From an uncultured Dehalococcoidia bacterium (GTDB lineage: Bacteria > Chloroflexota > Dehalococcoidia > Lucifugimonadales > GCA-2712585), in assembly GCA_958295715.1 (NCBI GenBank), contig OY282371.1, positions 1,311,183 through 1,375,182 of the forward strand: 64,000 nt of DNA, in the 5' to 3' direction. Shown here one piece after another: positions 25,931 to 35,700 of the stretch (positions are counted from its first letter, which is position 1; each line of letters starts with the position of its first letter). The position numbers and the translations under genes were made by a program. The notes beneath the pieces are model-generated. The model worked only from the letters and a program-made list of their open reading frames with translations, was not told the DNA's origin and made no database searches.

Positions 25931-26373
25931 GAGGGCTTTACGGAGAAGGTCTTGCGCTTGACCACGACGCCTTCAGGCTCAACGTCGTCGTCCAGCGGGT
26001 CGCCCAGAAGCAGGTCGTCAGTGGCGCGGTCCTGTAGGGTCTGGCCCCTTCTGACGGCGCGCTTGGCCCTTTCCGTGCGGTAGTACTTGCCCTTGTAGCG
26101 TCTCACCCGGCGCACCAGCACGTCGACGGCGGCGTCGATGGCCGCGTTGATGTTCTGGGCGCGCTCTTCGCTCCTCAGGGCCAAGCCCCCCGTCTCCAGG
26201 GTGAGTTGGGCCACGGCCCTCTGGTCCTGGGAGTGGGAGTCCTGAGAAATGAGCTCCACGGTAACGCTGCCGTCGGAGGTGAAGTGCCTGAGAATCCTGT
26301 CAACCTTCTTGTCGACGTACTCCCTAATGGCGGGGGTTGCCTTCAGGTTCTTAGTCCTAATGTTAATGTCCAA
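25777..26373 (-). CDS. hpf: long-form ribosome hibernation promoting factor
   Basis: 198 residues. The N-terminal S30AE domain begins MDINIRTKNLKATPAIREYV and includes ERAQNINAAIDAAVDVLVRRVRRYKGK, which sits in the mRNA/tRNA path of the 30S subunit. A linker leads to the C-terminal dimerisation domain (DDAIFQMELLGHDFYLFLNS), which pairs two ribosomes into inactive 100S particles. It lies 26 bases after meaB. The tail LIETQPLTQPL carries a small duplication (TQPL twice). The end of this gene is the source of the tandem array immediately downstream. Confidence 0.94.
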   Translation of the reverse strand: MDINIRTKNLKATPAIREYVDKKVDRILRHFTSDGSVTVELISQDSHSQDQRAVAQLTLETGGLALRSEERAQNINAAIDAAVDVLVRRVRRYKGKYYRTERAKRAVRRGQTLQDRATDDLLLGDPLDDDVEPEGVVVKRKTFSVKPSSVDDAIFQMELLGHDFYLFLNSDTGAYNVLYRRRGGQYGLIETQPLTQPL

Positions 26374-26399
26374 GGGTAAGTCCTTTCACTAGCGCTTGG

Positions 26400-27368
26400 T
26401 TATGGGATAGGCTCAAGGGCGGCCAGAGGCAGCGACGCGTCCTCCAGCATTTCAAGGGCGGCTGAGTAGGGGTCCAGGTCCGAGTCCCTGACCCGCGCCA
26501 TCAGTTGAGCCAGGCGCGGGCTGTCGTTGACGCGCTCCTTGAGCCGCCGCCCCAATTCCTCCTGCAATATCTCAAGGAGTTCCTGGGACCTTCTGCGCGC
26601 CCGCCGCTCCTCCAGCCTGGAGGACTGGGTGAGGAAGTCGCGGTGGCCAAGTATCTGTTGGAACAGCGCGTCGCAGCCCTCGCCGGTGACGGCCCGCGTG
26701 GGGAGGACGGGGGGAGTCCATGGCAAGTTGGCGCCGGACATGGATAGCGACGCCGTTATGTTGGCGGCCATGCGTTGGGAGCCGGGGCGGTCGGCCTTGT
26801 TGACGACATAGACGTCGGCTATCTCCATGAGGCCGGCCTTCAGGGTTTGGATGGCGTCGCCCGCCTCGGGCACGAGGACAACCGCCACGGTGTCCGCGAC
26901 GCCCATTATGTCAAGCTCCGTCTGGCCCACGCCAACGGTCTCGACGAGGATGACGTCCTTGCCCGCCGCGTCGAGGAGCCGGACGGCCCCCTTGATGACG
27001 CGGGGGAGTCCGCCGTGGCTTCCACGGGTGGCCATGCTGCGAATGAAGACGTTGGGGTCCAGGTAGTGCAGCTCCATTCGTATGCGGTCGCCCAGGAGGG
27101 CGCCGCCGGAGTAGGGGCTTGAGGGGTCTACGGCCAGGATCCCGACGGAGGAGCCGGCGCCCCGGAAGCTCTCGGCCAGGCGGGCTATGAGGGTGCTTTT
27201 GCCGGCCCCCGGCGGCCCGGTGACGCCGACGGTGTAGGCCCCGCCGACGTGGGGGTGAATCCGGCCCATCAGCGCGGGGGCTTGGGCGTCGCCGCGCTCA
27301 AGCAGGGATATGGCCCTGGATAGGGCGCGCTTTTCTCCATTGAGAAGTTGTTCTGCGAGTTGGAGCAT
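26400..27368 (-). CDS. meaB: methylmalonyl-CoA mutase-associated GTPase MeaB (ArgK family)
   Basis: G3E-type P-loop GTPase of about 322 residues that guards loading and repair of adenosylcobalamin in acyl-CoA mutases. Motifs are Walker A GVTGPPGAGKS, the AVDPSSPYSGGALLGDRIRM block, ATRGSHGGLPR, Walker B VILVETVGVGQTE, and the guanine motif NKAD. The ATG at 27368 matches the usual start; the TTG extension to 27419 looks spurious. No mutase gene is in the window. MetH shows that the organism uses cobalamin. Confidence 0.92.
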   Translation of the reverse strand: MLQLAEQLLNGEKRALSRAISLLERGDAQAPALMGRIHPHVGGAYTVGVTGPPGAGKSTLIARLAESFRGAGSSVGILAVDPSSPYSGGALLGDRIRMELHYLDPNVFIRSMATRGSHGGLPRVIKGAVRLLDAAGKDVILVETVGVGQTELDIMGVADTVAVVLVPEAGDAIQTLKAGLMEIADVYVVNKADRPGSQRMAANITASLSMSGANLPWTPPVLPTRAVTGEGCDALFQQILGHRDFLTQSSRLEERRARRRSQELLEILQEELGRRLKERVNDSPRLAQLMARVRDSDLDPYSAALEMLEDASLPLAALEPIP

Positions 27369-27477
27369 GGGGCCGCCGCCAAAAAGGTGTGGAGGCTCCA
27401 AAGTGTAACCTTGGGCCAAGGGAGCGTCAAGGAAGGGCGCGCGCGTCTGCCTGGCAATGCAGCGCGCCCGCCCCTTC

Positions 27478-27970
27478 CCGTCATTCCGCGCCCCCCCTTT
27501 CCGTCATTCCCGCCTCCCCCTTCCGTCATTCCCGCGCAGGCGGGAAGGGCACGCGTGCCCACTCTGTTTTGAAGAGCGTCGGTTCTGCGTTTGAGGCTTC
27601 TGCCCACCCCATCCGTCATGCCCGCGCCTTGCCTCCGCCATTCCCGCCCTCCTCTCCGTCATTCCCGCGCAGGCGGGAATCCAGGAAGGCCGCAACCCGG
27701 AACCAACATCTCGAATCCCGGCGTCACCCCTTGTGGGCACTCCGTCCTTCCCCCTTGACGAGCGGGGTGGCCTTCAATGGTCTGGCCGTAACGGGGATGG
27801 CCCTTACCGGTGATTCGCGCCGTTGCCCTTACGTAATAGAGGGGAGAAGATGGATTCCCGCCTGCGCGGGAATGAGCAGGAGGGGGACGGGGCTCCATCT
27901 CCCCAGCGCGGAACCAACGCTCCGCAAAACTAAGTGGGCGCTCGCGCCCTTCCCGCCTGCGCGGGAATGA
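27478..27970. repeat. cluster of dispersed palindromes
   Basis: Intergenic sequence between divergent meaB and the iron operon, filled with CGTCATTCCCGCGCAGGCGGG-like elements and composites with GGGCACGCGTGCCC and GGGCGCTCGCGCCC inverted repeats. No gene is visible. Confidence 0.85.
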
Positions 27971-28020
27971 CGAATAAGAAGCGCGGGAAGGGCGGTGGGG
28001 AGCCGGAGGGAGCCGCGATG

Positions 28021-28049
28021 TTGACAATTTAACGGTGTTAGTGTATATG
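28021..28049 (+). promoter_or_regulatory. sigma70-type promoter for the iron ABC operon
   Basis: TTGACA (28021-28026), 17-base spacer, TATATG (28044-28049). Transcription would begin near 28056, leaving a leader of about 88 bases. Confidence 0.6.
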
Positions 28050-28058
28050 AATTCGGAA

Positions 28059-28074
28059 ATTAGCGTTAGCTAAT
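28059..28074 (+). promoter_or_regulatory. palindromic operator at the iron operon start
   Basis: ATTAGC-GTTA-GCTAAT is a perfect inverted repeat placed about +4 to +19 from the predicted transcription start. Its TTAG/CTAA arms recall DtxR/IdeR boxes (TTAGGTTAG-CTAACCTAA) more than a classical Fur box. An iron-responsive repressor is the natural candidate. Confidence 0.5.
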
Positions 28075-28143
28075 GAATTGATGAGTGTCAGCTTGCCAAC
28101 GCGCTTCTGAGCCGGTTTTATTTCAACGAAGGTTGTAGGCGCC

Positions 28144-29223
28144 ATGAAGGACACGAAAAAGCGGGTCCCGCCACCAGTGGAAATGGGGAGAGGGGCGCGG
28201 GGGCCGGGGACGCGCTTTCGCCAAGGGAGGCTCTGGGTCCTGCTCATTGGCGCGTGCCTCCTTCTTCTGCCGGCGGCGGCCTGCGGCGGCGCGTCCTCCG
28301 AGTCGCTGACCATCTATTCGGGCAGAAGCGAGAGCCTGGTGGGGCCGGTAATCGAGCAGTTCGCGGCGGCCACCGGGATTGACGTGGAGGTCAAGTACGG
28401 CAGCACGTCCCAGATGGTGTCCACCCTAAAAGAGGAGGGGAACAACACCCCGGCGGACGTGTTTTTCGCCCAGGACCCCGGGGGGATAGGCTCGGTGGAG
28501 GATATGCTGCAAGCCGTCCCCGAGGCGATACTGTTCAAGGCGCCGGACTGGGCAAGAGACCCTGATGGGCGGTGGGTTGGGATATCCGGCCGGGCGCGGG
28601 TCGTGGTTTACAACACAGAGAATTTGGACGCGTCGGACCTTCCTTCCGACCTGTGGGGATTCACGGACCCCAAGTGGAAGGGGCGCATCGGCTGGCCGCC
28701 CACCAACGCTTCCTTCCAAACGATGGTCACCGCCATGAGGAGCATGTGGGGGGAGGAGAGGACCCGCCAATGGCTGGAGGGGATTATCGCCAATGAGCCG
28801 AACGCGTACCCAAAGAACACCCCAACGGTGGCGGCGGCGGGGGCGGGGGAGATAGACGTTGGCTTTGTGAACCACTACTATCTGTACCGGTTCATAGCCG
28901 AGGAGGGTGAAGGGTTCGCCGCTCGGAACCACCACCTCAGCGCGGGTGGGCCGGGTTCATTGGTCATGGTGGCCGGGGCGGGGGTTCTATCCACGTCGGA
29001 GAACCGGGACAACGCGGAGAGGTTCTTGGAGTTCATGCTGTCTCCCGTGGCGCAGCAGTATTTCGCCAGCCAGGCCTTTGAGTATCCCCTGGTTGAAGGG
29101 GTGCGGGTTCACCAGTTCCTAACCCCGCTGTCGGAAGTGAACCGTCCGAACATCACTATGAGGGAGTTGGCGGACTTGGAAGGAACGCAGAGGCTCCTGC
29201 GCGATACCGGCATACTGCCGTAA
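28144..29223 (+). CDS. iron(III) ABC transporter substrate-binding lipoprotein
   Basis: 359 residues of the FbpA/FutA type. A long basic N-terminal stretch precedes a signal sequence and a lipobox ending AAAC, then the binding protein starts SLTIYSGRSESLVGPVIEQF. The tandem Tyr of VNHYYLYRF is the conserved Fe(III)-binding pair of this family. DVFFAQDPGGIGSVEDM and PTNASFQTMVTAMRSMWGEE are further signatures. It is the first gene of a three-gene importer; the permease starts 215 bases downstream. Confidence 0.9.
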   Translation: MKDTKKRVPPPVEMGRGARGPGTRFRQGRLWVLLIGACLLLLPAAACGGASSESLTIYSGRSESLVGPVIEQFAAATGIDVEVKYGSTSQMVSTLKEEGNNTPADVFFAQDPGGIGSVEDMLQAVPEAILFKAPDWARDPDGRWVGISGRARVVVYNTENLDASDLPSDLWGFTDPKWKGRIGWPPTNASFQTMVTAMRSMWGEERTRQWLEGIIANEPNAYPKNTPTVAAAGAGEIDVGFVNHYYLYRFIAEEGEGFAARNHHLSAGGPGSLVMVAGAGVLSTSENRDNAERFLEFMLSPVAQQYFASQAFEYPLVEGVRVHQFLTPLSEVNRPNITMRELADLEGTQRLLRDTGILP

Positions 29224-29268
29224 GAGGGGGCATCCCCCAAGGGAGCCGTCCGGATTTGGGGAGGAAGC

Positions 29269-29316
29269 ATGAAAGGAAGCGAAAGGGCCGGTGGAGGCGC
29301 AGCTTCACGTTATTGA
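29269..29316 (+). CDS. possible 15-codon small ORF with strong ribosome-binding site
   Basis: In the gap between the iron-binding protein and permease genes, GGGGAGGAAGC precedes ATG at a good distance and opens MKGSERAGGGAASRY before TGA. Nothing else supports translation. It could be a leader peptide or chance. Confidence 0.15.
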   Translation: MKGSERAGGGAASRY

Positions 29317-29438
29317 AGAGACCGGCATTGATAACTATCCGGCGGGCCGGATTGGAGAGGAATCTGACCGGGACTGAAGCAGAGGGAGCCGTTGCGCGCC
29401 TCGGCCATCGGATTTCCGTGGCCTAGGGCCTTAATGCC

Positions 29439-31079
29439 ATGGCAGGAGTCAGCAGCCGAGACGCAGGAACGCTAGAGCCGGCCTCTCATGCCGTGACGCG
29501 GGGCCGCCGGGCGAGGCCGCCCGCGATTCTGTGGGCCCCGGCCGCGCTGGTGGGGGCGGCCATGGCCCTGCCGCTGGTCTACCTCATCATCCGTGGTCTT
29601 GGCGGCGGCGCCGAGTTCTGGGAGTTGCTGTTCCGCGTCAGGACCCTGGAGATCTTGCTGCGGTCGGCCCTGCTGGTGGGCGCGGTGACGGCGGCGTCCT
29701 TGGCCATCGCGGCGCCCCTGGCGTGGCTGACCGTGCGAACGGACCTGCCCTTCCGCCGGACCTGGGCTGTCCTCACCTCCCTGCCCCTGGTGATTCCCAG
29801 CTACATCGGGGCCTTTCTGGCCATCGCCGCCCTGGGGCCAAGGGGTATGCTCCAACAGGGGTTGGAGGGTATCTTTGGCGTGGAGCGTCTGCCGGAGATC
29901 TACGGGTTCCCGGGGGCCATGATAGTCCTGACTCTGCTGAGCTACCCCTACGTGCTGCTCCCCTGCCGCGCGGCCCTGAGCCGGATGGATCCCTCCTTGG
30001 AGGAGGCGTCCAAGAGCCTGGGTTACGGGGCGTGGCATACCTTCCGCCGGATTACCCTGCCACTGATGAGGCCGGCCATGGGGTCGGGGGCACTTCTGGT
30101 GGCCCTCTACACCCTGAGCGACTTCGGGGCCGTGTCGCTCATGCGATACGAGACCTTCACCTGGGCCATCTACCTACAGTACGAATCGGCCTTCGACAGG
30201 ACGCTGGCGGCGGGCCTCAGCCTGGCGTTGGTGGTCTTCGCGGTGGGGATTCTGTTGATGGAATACGCGACGCGAGGCCGTGGCGGGTATCATCGCAGCT
30301 CGTCGGGGTCGGCCCGTCCGCCGGCGCCCCTGCGTTTGGGGCGGTGGAAATGGCCTGCCCTGGGGTTCTGTGGCGCGGTCGTCGCCTTGGCCATGGCCCT
30401 GCCGATGGCCATCCTGGCCTACTGGGTGGCGAGGGGGGTATTGGCTGGCGAGTCGGTCCCGAATCTGTGGAGCGCCACGGCGAACTCCCTTTACGTGTCG
30501 CTGGCGGCGGCGGCGGCGGCCCTGCTGGCGGCGTTGCCGGTGGCGATTCTGGCGGCGCGGTTCCCCGGCAAGACGGCGTCGCTCCTAGAGCGGGCTTCCC
30601 ACATCGGGTTCGCCCTTCCGGGCATCGCGGTGGCCCTGGCGTTGGTGTTCTTCGGGTCCCAGTTCGCCACTGGGTTGTACCAGACCGTCGCCCTGCTGAT
30701 TTTCGCCTACGTCGTGCTCTTTTTGCCTGCGGGCGTGGGCGTTCTGCGGGCCTCGCTGTTGCAGATAAGCCCCCGGCTGGAAGAGGCGGCCAGGAGTCTG
30801 GGCCGTGGCGCGTTGGGGGCTATGGGAACCATCACCCTTCCACTGCTGAGTCCGGGGCTGCTGGCGGGGGGCGCGTTGGTGTTCCTCCTGACCATGAAGG
30901 AGCTTCCGGCCACCCTCATACTGGGGCCCATCGGCTTCAAGAGCTTGGCGACCTCTATATGGTCGACCTCGTCGGAGGCGTTCTTCGCTCAGGCGGCGTC
31001 ACACGCCCTGACGCTGATTCTGGTGTCATCGGCGCCAATGGCCTTCATTATGATGAGAGAGAGACGGTTAGAGGGATGA
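29439..31079 (+). CDS. iron(III) ABC transporter permease (fused two-domain)
   Basis: 546 residues with two homologous six-helix halves, as in FbpB/SfuB. Each half carries an EAA loop that contacts the ATPase: LEEASKSLGYGAWHTFRRITLPLM in the first and LEEAARSLGRGALGAMGTITLPLL in the second. The ATG at 29439 follows AGGG at a somewhat long distance. The stop overlaps the ATPase start (ATGA at 31076-31079). Confidence 0.92.
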   Translation: MAGVSSRDAGTLEPASHAVTRGRRARPPAILWAPAALVGAAMALPLVYLIIRGLGGGAEFWELLFRVRTLEILLRSALLVGAVTAASLAIAAPLAWLTVRTDLPFRRTWAVLTSLPLVIPSYIGAFLAIAALGPRGMLQQGLEGIFGVERLPEIYGFPGAMIVLTLLSYPYVLLPCRAALSRMDPSLEEASKSLGYGAWHTFRRITLPLMRPAMGSGALLVALYTLSDFGAVSLMRYETFTWAIYLQYESAFDRTLAAGLSLALVVFAVGILLMEYATRGRGGYHRSSSGSARPPAPLRLGRWKWPALGFCGAVVALAMALPMAILAYWVARGVLAGESVPNLWSATANSLYVSLAAAAAALLAALPVAILAARFPGKTASLLERASHIGFALPGIAVALALVFFGSQFATGLYQTVALLIFAYVVLFLPAGVGVLRASLLQISPRLEEAARSLGRGALGAMGTITLPLLSPGLLAGGALVFLLTMKELPATLILGPIGFKSLATSIWSTSSEAFFAQAASHALTLILVSSAPMAFIMMRERRLEG

Positions 31080-32179
31080 GTCAGCCGGCTTTGAGATGCG
31101 TTGGTCTTACCAAGACCTTCAACGGGACCCCGGCGGTGTCGGACCTGTCCCTGGAGGTGGAGGAAGGGGAGGTGCTGGCGCTGCTGGGCCCCAGCGGGTG
31201 CGGCAAGACCACCGCCCTGCGAATGATAGCCGGCTTTGAGGTCCCCGACTCAGGCGAAGTGGAGGTTGGCGGGCGGCCCATGGCCGGCCCCGGGGTCTTC
31301 GTCCCCCCGGATAAGCGGCGCATAGGGATGGTCTTTCAGGACTACGCCCTGTTCCCCCATCTCTCGGTGGAGGAGAACGTGGCCTACGGCGTGGCAGTGG
31401 GCAACCGGTTGTTCGATAGGACCGGTCGCCGCCGGAGGCGGCTACGGCGGGCCTCACGGGTGAGCGTGACCCTGTCGCTGGTGGAGTTGTCCCACCTGCG
31501 CTCCCGGATGCCCCACGAGCTTTCCGGCGGCGAGCAGCAGCGGGTGGCCCTGGCCAGGGCTTTGGCGTCGCAGCCGCATATCCTGCTGCTGGACGAGCCA
31601 TTTTCCAACCTCGACGCCAAGCTGCGGCAGCAGGTGCGGGAGGAGCTTAGGGAGATTTTGGGGCTGAGCGGGGTTACGACGCTGTTCGTGACTCACTACC
31701 AGGAGGAGGCCCTCTACATTGGCGACCGGGTGGCGGCCCTGAACCGGGGGCGTTTGGAGCAGGTGGACGCGCCGGAGGTGGTGTACCGGTTTCCAGCCAC
31801 CACCTTTGTGGCTGATTTCGTGGGCGTGGCCGATTTTCTGACGGCCGACTTCAGGGATGGCGAGATCCATACGGAGGTGGGCCGGTGGCCCCAGGCCGCG
31901 CCGCCGGGAGACCCATCGGACCTGAAGGCCCTGGCCCGTCCCGACGACGTGACCTTTGAGCCGGCGGAGGAGGGGCAGGGCCGGGTGGTGGCGCGGATGT
32001 ACCAGGGCGCCTACTCCCTGTATCGAATAATCCTGGATTCCGGCGAGATGGTCCACTGCTCAAAGCCCGGCCTTGAGACCCACCCCGTGGGAATGCAGGT
32101 CCGGGTGCGGCTGAAGCGGGGACGGAGGCTGGTCTGCTACCAGCAGGGGCGGGCGATTACGGGGCCGGGGGCAGCCTAG
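31076..32179 (+). CDS. iron(III) ABC transporter ATP-binding protein
   Basis: 367 residues beginning MSQPALRCVGLTKTFNGTPA. Walker A is GPSGCGKTT, the Q-loop is VFQDYALFPH, the signature is LSGGEQQRVALARAL, Walker B is ILLLDEPFSNLD and the H-loop is in FVTHYQEEAL. A C-terminal TOBE-like regulatory region (ARPDDVTFEPAEEGQGRVVARMYQG) fits the FbpC class. The frame stays open far upstream, across the permease gene in another phase, but the real start is the ATG in the ATGA overlap. Between Q-loop and signature is an Arg-rich insert (TGRRRRRLRRASR). Confidence 0.93.
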   Translation: MSQPALRCVGLTKTFNGTPAVSDLSLEVEEGEVLALLGPSGCGKTTALRMIAGFEVPDSGEVEVGGRPMAGPGVFVPPDKRRIGMVFQDYALFPHLSVEENVAYGVAVGNRLFDRTGRRRRRLRRASRVSVTLSLVELSHLRSRMPHELSGGEQQRVALARALASQPHILLLDEPFSNLDAKLRQQVREELREILGLSGVTTLFVTHYQEEALYIGDRVAALNRGRLEQVDAPEVVYRFPATTFVADFVGVADFLTADFRDGEIHTEVGRWPQAAPPGDPSDLKALARPDDVTFEPAEEGQGRVVARMYQGAYSLYRIILDSGEMVHCSKPGLETHPVGMQVRVRLKRGRRLVCYQQGRAITGPGAA

Positions 32180-32199
32180 CGGAGCCGCGCTCCCCCCCT

Positions 32200-32715
32200 T
32201 CCGTCATTCCCGCTCTCCCCCCTTCCGTCATTCCCGCGCAGGCGGGAAGGGCGCGCGCGCCCACTTATGTTTTGAAGACGGTTGCCCGCCCTCTTATTCC
32301 GTCATTCCCGTGAAAACGGGAATCCAGGAAGCCCACAACCCAGGACCAACGCTCTTCAAAGCTAAAACGGGAGCGCGCGCCGATGTCCGGTTGCCCCGGC
32401 GCAAAGGAGAGGATGGGATGGATTCCCGCGTAGGCGGGAAGGGCGCGCGCGCCCACTTATGTTTTGAAGACGGTTGCCCGCCCTCTTATTCCGTCATTCC
32501 CGTGAAAACGGGAATCCAGGAAGCCCACAACCCAGGACCAACGCTCTTCAAAGCTAAAACGGGAGCGCGCGCCGATGTCCGGTTGCCCCGGCGCAAAGGA
32601 GGGGATGGGATGGATTCCCGCCTACGCGGGAATGACGAATAGGGATTGGGTGCGGCTTTGCTTCCCGCCATTCCCGCTCCCCCTTCCGTCATTCCCGCGC
32701 AGGCGGGAATCCATC
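32200..32715. repeat. cluster of dispersed palindromes with a 192-bp tandem duplication
   Basis: A block from about 32241 repeats almost exactly at 32433. Each copy contains GGGCGCGCGCGCCC, a CCCGTGAAAACGGG palindrome and a CCGATGTCCGGTTGCCCCGG segment. The cluster separates the convergent iron operon and metH. No gene is visible. Confidence 0.87.
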
Positions 32716-32727
32716 CCGTTGGCGGGG

Positions 32728-35700
32728 TTAGGGGAAGCGGGGGTTGGACGCCAAGAATTCCGACTCCAGGCGCTCAACGTCCTCACTGCTGAGGTTGAAG
32801 TACCTGGCCTTGGGGTGGTGGAAGACCAGGGCGCTCACCGAGCCTTCCGGGTCCATCATGTAGCCGTCGGTTAGGGAGACGCCGAGGTTTTTTTCGGGTT
32901 CCAGGAGCCGCCAGAGTTGGGCCTGGTCCTCCAGCCTCGGACAGGCCGGGTAGCCGAAGGAGAACCGCCTGCCTTTGTAGTTCGCCTTGAAGAGGTCCTG
33001 ATAGGTGACGTCTGCCGGATCCGGGAAGCCCCACATGGCCCGCAGCTTCTGGTGAAGGAGTTCCGCGAAGGCCTCGGCGCCCTCTAGGGCCAGCGCCTGA
33101 AGGATGTGGGAGGCCAGGTAGTCGCCTTCTTCCTGCCACCGGGCGGCCAGGGCGCGCACCCCGGGGCCGACGGTGGTCACAAAGGCGCCGAGGTAGTCGG
33201 GGACGCCGGCGTCTCTGGGCAGGAGGTAGTCGGCAAGGCATAGGCCGTCGCCGGAGGACTGGCGTCCGAAGCGGAACCTCTCAATAACGGTCTCCCCGTT
33301 GGGGGAGAGAATCAGGACGTCGTCGCCCTGGGAGGCGGCGCGGAAGAACTTATACACGGCGTTGGCGTTGATATCGCGGCGTTGCAGCGTCAGGTCCTCG
33401 ACGCGCCGGACCTTGTCGCGCAGGTCGAGGGCCTTGGCGTCGCCGGACTTCAGGGCCTCGGTGAATCTGCCGCGGAAGCCCAGGTGTCGCGTGTAGAGCA
33501 TCACCGGGTTCACGTATTGGAATATCTCGGCCAAGTCATAGTCGCTGACAAGGTGGGTCTTCAGGTCCGGTGGAGCCGGGGCCTTCTCAACGGGAACAAC
33601 GGATGAGGCCGGCCTAGCAGAAGGCGACGCAGGGATTCGATTCCCTTGCCTAGACGCCTCCCGCGCCTGGAGGGAGCCGGTCTCCTCATTCAGGGCGGCT
33701 TGCAGCTTGTCGCGCTGGACGGGGTCGGAGAGGCGGTTGGCCAGGTCCAAGCCCGTCATGGCGTCCCGCGCGTAAGCGACAAGCCCGTCGTAGGCCGGGG
33801 CGATGCGAAGGCGGCTGAACCGGTTGGTGAGGGCGGCCCCGCCAACCAAAATGGGGCAGTCTATCCCCGCGACGCGCAGGTCTTTGGCGGTTTCCACCAT
33901 CATCTGAGCGGACTTAACCAGGAGGCCGGAGAGGCCAATCATGTCCGGCGAGTGGTCGCGGCAGGCCTGAATGATGTCCTGGGGCGGCGCCTTGATTCCC
34001 AGGTTGATGACCCGGTAGCCGTTGTTGGATAGGATGATGTCCACCATGTTCTTGCCGATATCGTGGACGTCTCCCTTAACGGTGGCCAGGACTATCGTGC
34101 CGCGGGTCACGGCGTCGCTCCTGCTCATGTGGGGTTCCAGGTGCGACACGGCGGCCTTCATCACCTCCGCCGAGCCGAGAACCTCCGCGACGATGAGTTG
34201 GTTCAGGCCAAAGAGCCTTCCCACCTCGTCCATGCCCGCCATGAGAGGGCCGTTGATTATGTCAAGAGGCGGGCGGGAGGCGAGGGCCTCGTTCAGGTCG
34301 TCAATCAGGCCCTCCTTTGAACCCTCGATAACGCAGGAGGCGAGGCGGTCGTCCAAGGACATGTTGGCGCGATGAGAGACGGATTTTTCCACCCGCCGCT
34401 CCCTGAACCTGGCGACAAAGGGGGAGATGGGGTCGGCGCCGCGCCACCAGATGAGGTTTTCGGCCAGGAGACGCTCCTCCTCCGGGATAGAGGCGTAGCG
34501 CACCAGCCGCTGGGTGTTGACGATGGCCATGTCTAGGCCGGCGGCCACGCAGTGGTAGAGCATGACGGAGTTCAGGACCTCGCGGCCCGCGGGGGGCAGG
34601 CCGAAGGAGACGTTGGATATGCCAAGGATGGTCTTGGAGCGGGGGAACCGCTCCTTAATGAGGCGCACCCCCTCCACGGTCTCCGCCCCGGCCCCGGCGT
34701 AGTTGGGGTCGCCGGCCCCGATGGGGAAGACGAGGGGGTCGAAGATGACGTCCTCCGGGCTGATGCCGTATTTTCCAGTGAGAAGCTTGAGGGAACGGCC
34801 GGCGATTTCCAGCTTGCGCTCCCTGGTTATGGCCTGGGCCTGCTGCGGGTGGTCGTCGATGCAGCCGACGACGAGGGCGGCCCCGAAGCGGCGGGCCAGG
34901 GCGGCGACGGCGCCGAACCGCTCCTCGCCATCCTCCAAGTTGATGGAGTTGATGACGCTCTTGCCCGGGGTGCGTTTCAGGGCTTGGTGGAGCACGGCGG
35001 TGTCGGTGGAGTCCAACATTATGGGGACCTTCACCTTGCGGACAAGGCCGTCGAGAAAGGCCGCCATGTCCGCCATTTCGTCCCTGTCCGGGTCCTGGAG
35101 GCATACGTCTATGACGTGAGCGCCGCCGCGGACCTGCTGGCGTCCGATTTCGGTGGCCTCTTCGAACTTGGACTGGGCTATGAGGCGCTTGAATTTCCTG
35201 CTGCCAAGGACGTTGGCGCGCTCTCCCACCAGGGCTGGGCGGGTGTCCTCGTCAATAGTCAGGGTTTCCAGGCCGGACAGAGTGGAGCCACGCCGTTGCG
35301 GGGCCTTGCGAGGAACGGCCTCGGCCGCTATTCGGACGAGGGGCCGCAGGTGCTCCGGTGTGGAGCCGCAGCATCCCCCCATAACGTTGACCCAACCCTC
35401 TTGAACAAAGGAGCCGAGGGTCCGGGCCATCATCTCCGGGGTCTCGTTGTAGTTGCCATCCTCGTCGGGGAGGCCGGCGTTGGGTATCACCGACACGGGA
35501 AAGGCGGAGACGCCGGCGAGGGCGCGGAGATGGTCCCGCATGAACTCCGGCCCGGTGGAGCAGTTCATGCCCACCCATAGGAGGTCGCGATGGGCCAGGG
35601 AGGTGTAAAAGGCTTCAACGTCCTGTCCTCCCAAAGTCGTCCCCATGGGCTCTATGGTGCACTGGACGGCAACGGGAACGTCTGCGTTGATGTCCTGGGC

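Noticed and set aside
29531-32179. An 882-codon open frame suggesting a fusion with the ATPase
   Set aside because: The first 515 codons are Gly/Arg-rich shadow of the permease gene in another phase; the ATPase begins at the ATGA overlap at 31076.
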